Assembly: GCF_017497975.1 (NCBI RefSeq)
Contig: NZ_JAGDEL010000003.1
Span: 1-64,000 of the forward strand
DNA from: Metabacillus bambusae
Lineage (GTDB): Bacteria; Bacillota; Bacilli; Bacillales; Bacillaceae
Direction of reading: 5' to 3'
Length of the DNA: 64,000 bases
Part shown: in pieces, positions 63,409 to 64,000 of the stretch
Layout: every line of letters starts with the position of its first letter
Position numbering within the stretch: the stretch's first letter is position 1
Position numbers and translations under genes: made by a program
The notes under the pieces: model-generated
The model's database searches: none
What the model was told of the DNA's origin: nothing
What the model saw: the letters and a program-made list of their open reading frames with translations, nothing else

Positions 63409-64000
63409 GTGAATGATTTCTTTACATTTTTAGTCCTTTCATTATTTATTGTAATTAGCCCAGGTATCGATACAGCACTAATTACAAAAAGGACCATTTC
63501 AGATGGAAGAAAAGATGGATATAAAATGGCTCTAGGTTTGTCAACTGGTTCTTTAGTTCATACATTTGCTGCTGCTTTTGGGATTTCAGCTATCTTGATG
63601 CAATCTGCTGTTGCTTTTGAAATCGTTAAATATGTTGGTGCTATCTACTTGATATACCTCGGATTATCTTCTTTTATCACAAGGTCAAAGAAGGAATTTA
63701 CTAATTTTGAAAATCTAAATAATTCTGTAATGAAAAAGTCAGCATTTAAACAAGGACTCTTCTCTAATGTACTAAATCCCAAGGTTGCAATGTTTTTCTT
63801 AACATTTTTACCCCAATTTGTGAAAACAGGAGAAAACGCAACTCAACAACTTATTATGATGGGCGTGATTTATACAGTGCTATCCATCGCTTGGTTTTTT
63901 GTTTATGTCTTATTAATTAACTATTTGCGTGTATGGCTTATGTCTCCGAAAGTGCAAAGGATAATGGATAAAGCAACAGGTCTTGTCTTAATTGGGTTTG
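63409..64000 (+). CDS. LysE/RhtB family exporter (cut by window end)
   Basis: 197 codons visible from a GTG eight nt after AAGGAG. VISPGIDTALITKRTISDGR is the family's N-terminal motif, GLFSNVLNPKVAMFFLTFLP the central one. Only about 10 residues should be missing. Divergent from an XRE-cupin regulator. A second LysE gene in the window (54465) is paired with an AraC regulator instead. Confidence 0.88.
   Translation, partial: MNDFFTFLVLSLFIVISPGIDTALITKRTISDGRKDGYKMALGLSTGSLVHTFAAAFGISAILMQSAVAFEIVKYVGAIYLIYLGLSSFITRSKKEFTNFENLNNSVMKKSAFKQGLFSNVLNPKVAMFFLTFLPQFVKTGENATQQLIMMGVIYTVLSIAWFFVYVLLINYLRVWLMSPKVQRIMDKATGLVLIGF

Overview
The window looks like the chromosome of a low-GC, spore-forming member of the Bacillaceae. 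The grounds are AT-rich codons, strong AGGAGG-type ribosome binding sites with frequent TTG and GTG starts, a spoVS gene, alternative S14/L33 ribosomal proteins, an LtrA-family gene and a Bacillus-type interspersed repeat. I cannot assign a genus. Most genes are on the minus strand. Left edge (1-2.5 kb): the start of an IS3-type transposase gene, a GNAT acetyltransferase, a CbrC-family protein and an anchored protein of unknown function. Zinc island (2.7-20.6 kb): a complete metallophore locus, transcribed cntK-cntL-cntM-cntA-cntB-cntC-cntD-cntF-cntE. It should make a staphylopine-like opine zincophore (histidine epimerisation, aminobutyrate transfer, reductive condensation), export it and re-import the metal complex. 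Beside it are a flavoprotein, an unknown 132-aa gene, zinc-independent ribosomal proteins S14 and L33, a decayed COG0523 (YciC-like) metallochaperone fragment and a second five-gene NikABCDE/Opp-type importer. Six palindromic sites resembling Zur boxes lie in front of cntK, cntA, rpmG (two) and the second importer (two), so the island is probably one zinc-starvation regulon. Ordinary segment (20.9-25.9 kb): an isochorismatase-fold hydrolase, an FMN reductase, an LtrA protein, a frameshifted nucleotidyltransferase, a small Pro/Tyr-rich protein and a GNAT. Toxin segment (26.5-30.0 kb): a secreted 934-aa protein with calcium-binding DxDxDG repeats, a pre-toxin segment and a C-terminal PD-(D/E)XK-like nuclease, followed by a likely immunity gene. 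Accessory array (about 25.3-62.7 kb): short, mostly single-gene units with unrelated products (GNATs, VOC proteins, ArsR, MarR, Rrf2, AraC and LysR regulators, LysE exporters, VanZ, GrpB, DUF1569, DUF4256, CBO0543, HAD, rifamycin phosphotransferase and many small membrane proteins). The units are separated by about 30 copies of one palindromic repeat, all in the same orientation and usually 0-100 nt beyond the stop codons of minus-strand genes. Each copy has conserved ends around CTGCCCC and GCACCCGTTAG and a variable central hairpin that reads as an intrinsic terminator on the minus strand. The layout resembles an integron cassette array with attC-like sites, but no integrase is visible. An IS110/IS1111-type element sits exactly inside the conserved GTTAGTT core of one copy, and its 3' non-coding region carries 9- and 10-nt matches to its own two insertion junctions, as a bridge RNA would. 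The array also holds many decayed genes and solo 3' tails, including a 150-bp detached piece of the rifamycin phosphotransferase gene, which suggests active gain and loss of units. All functions are inferred from reading sequence; no searches were run.
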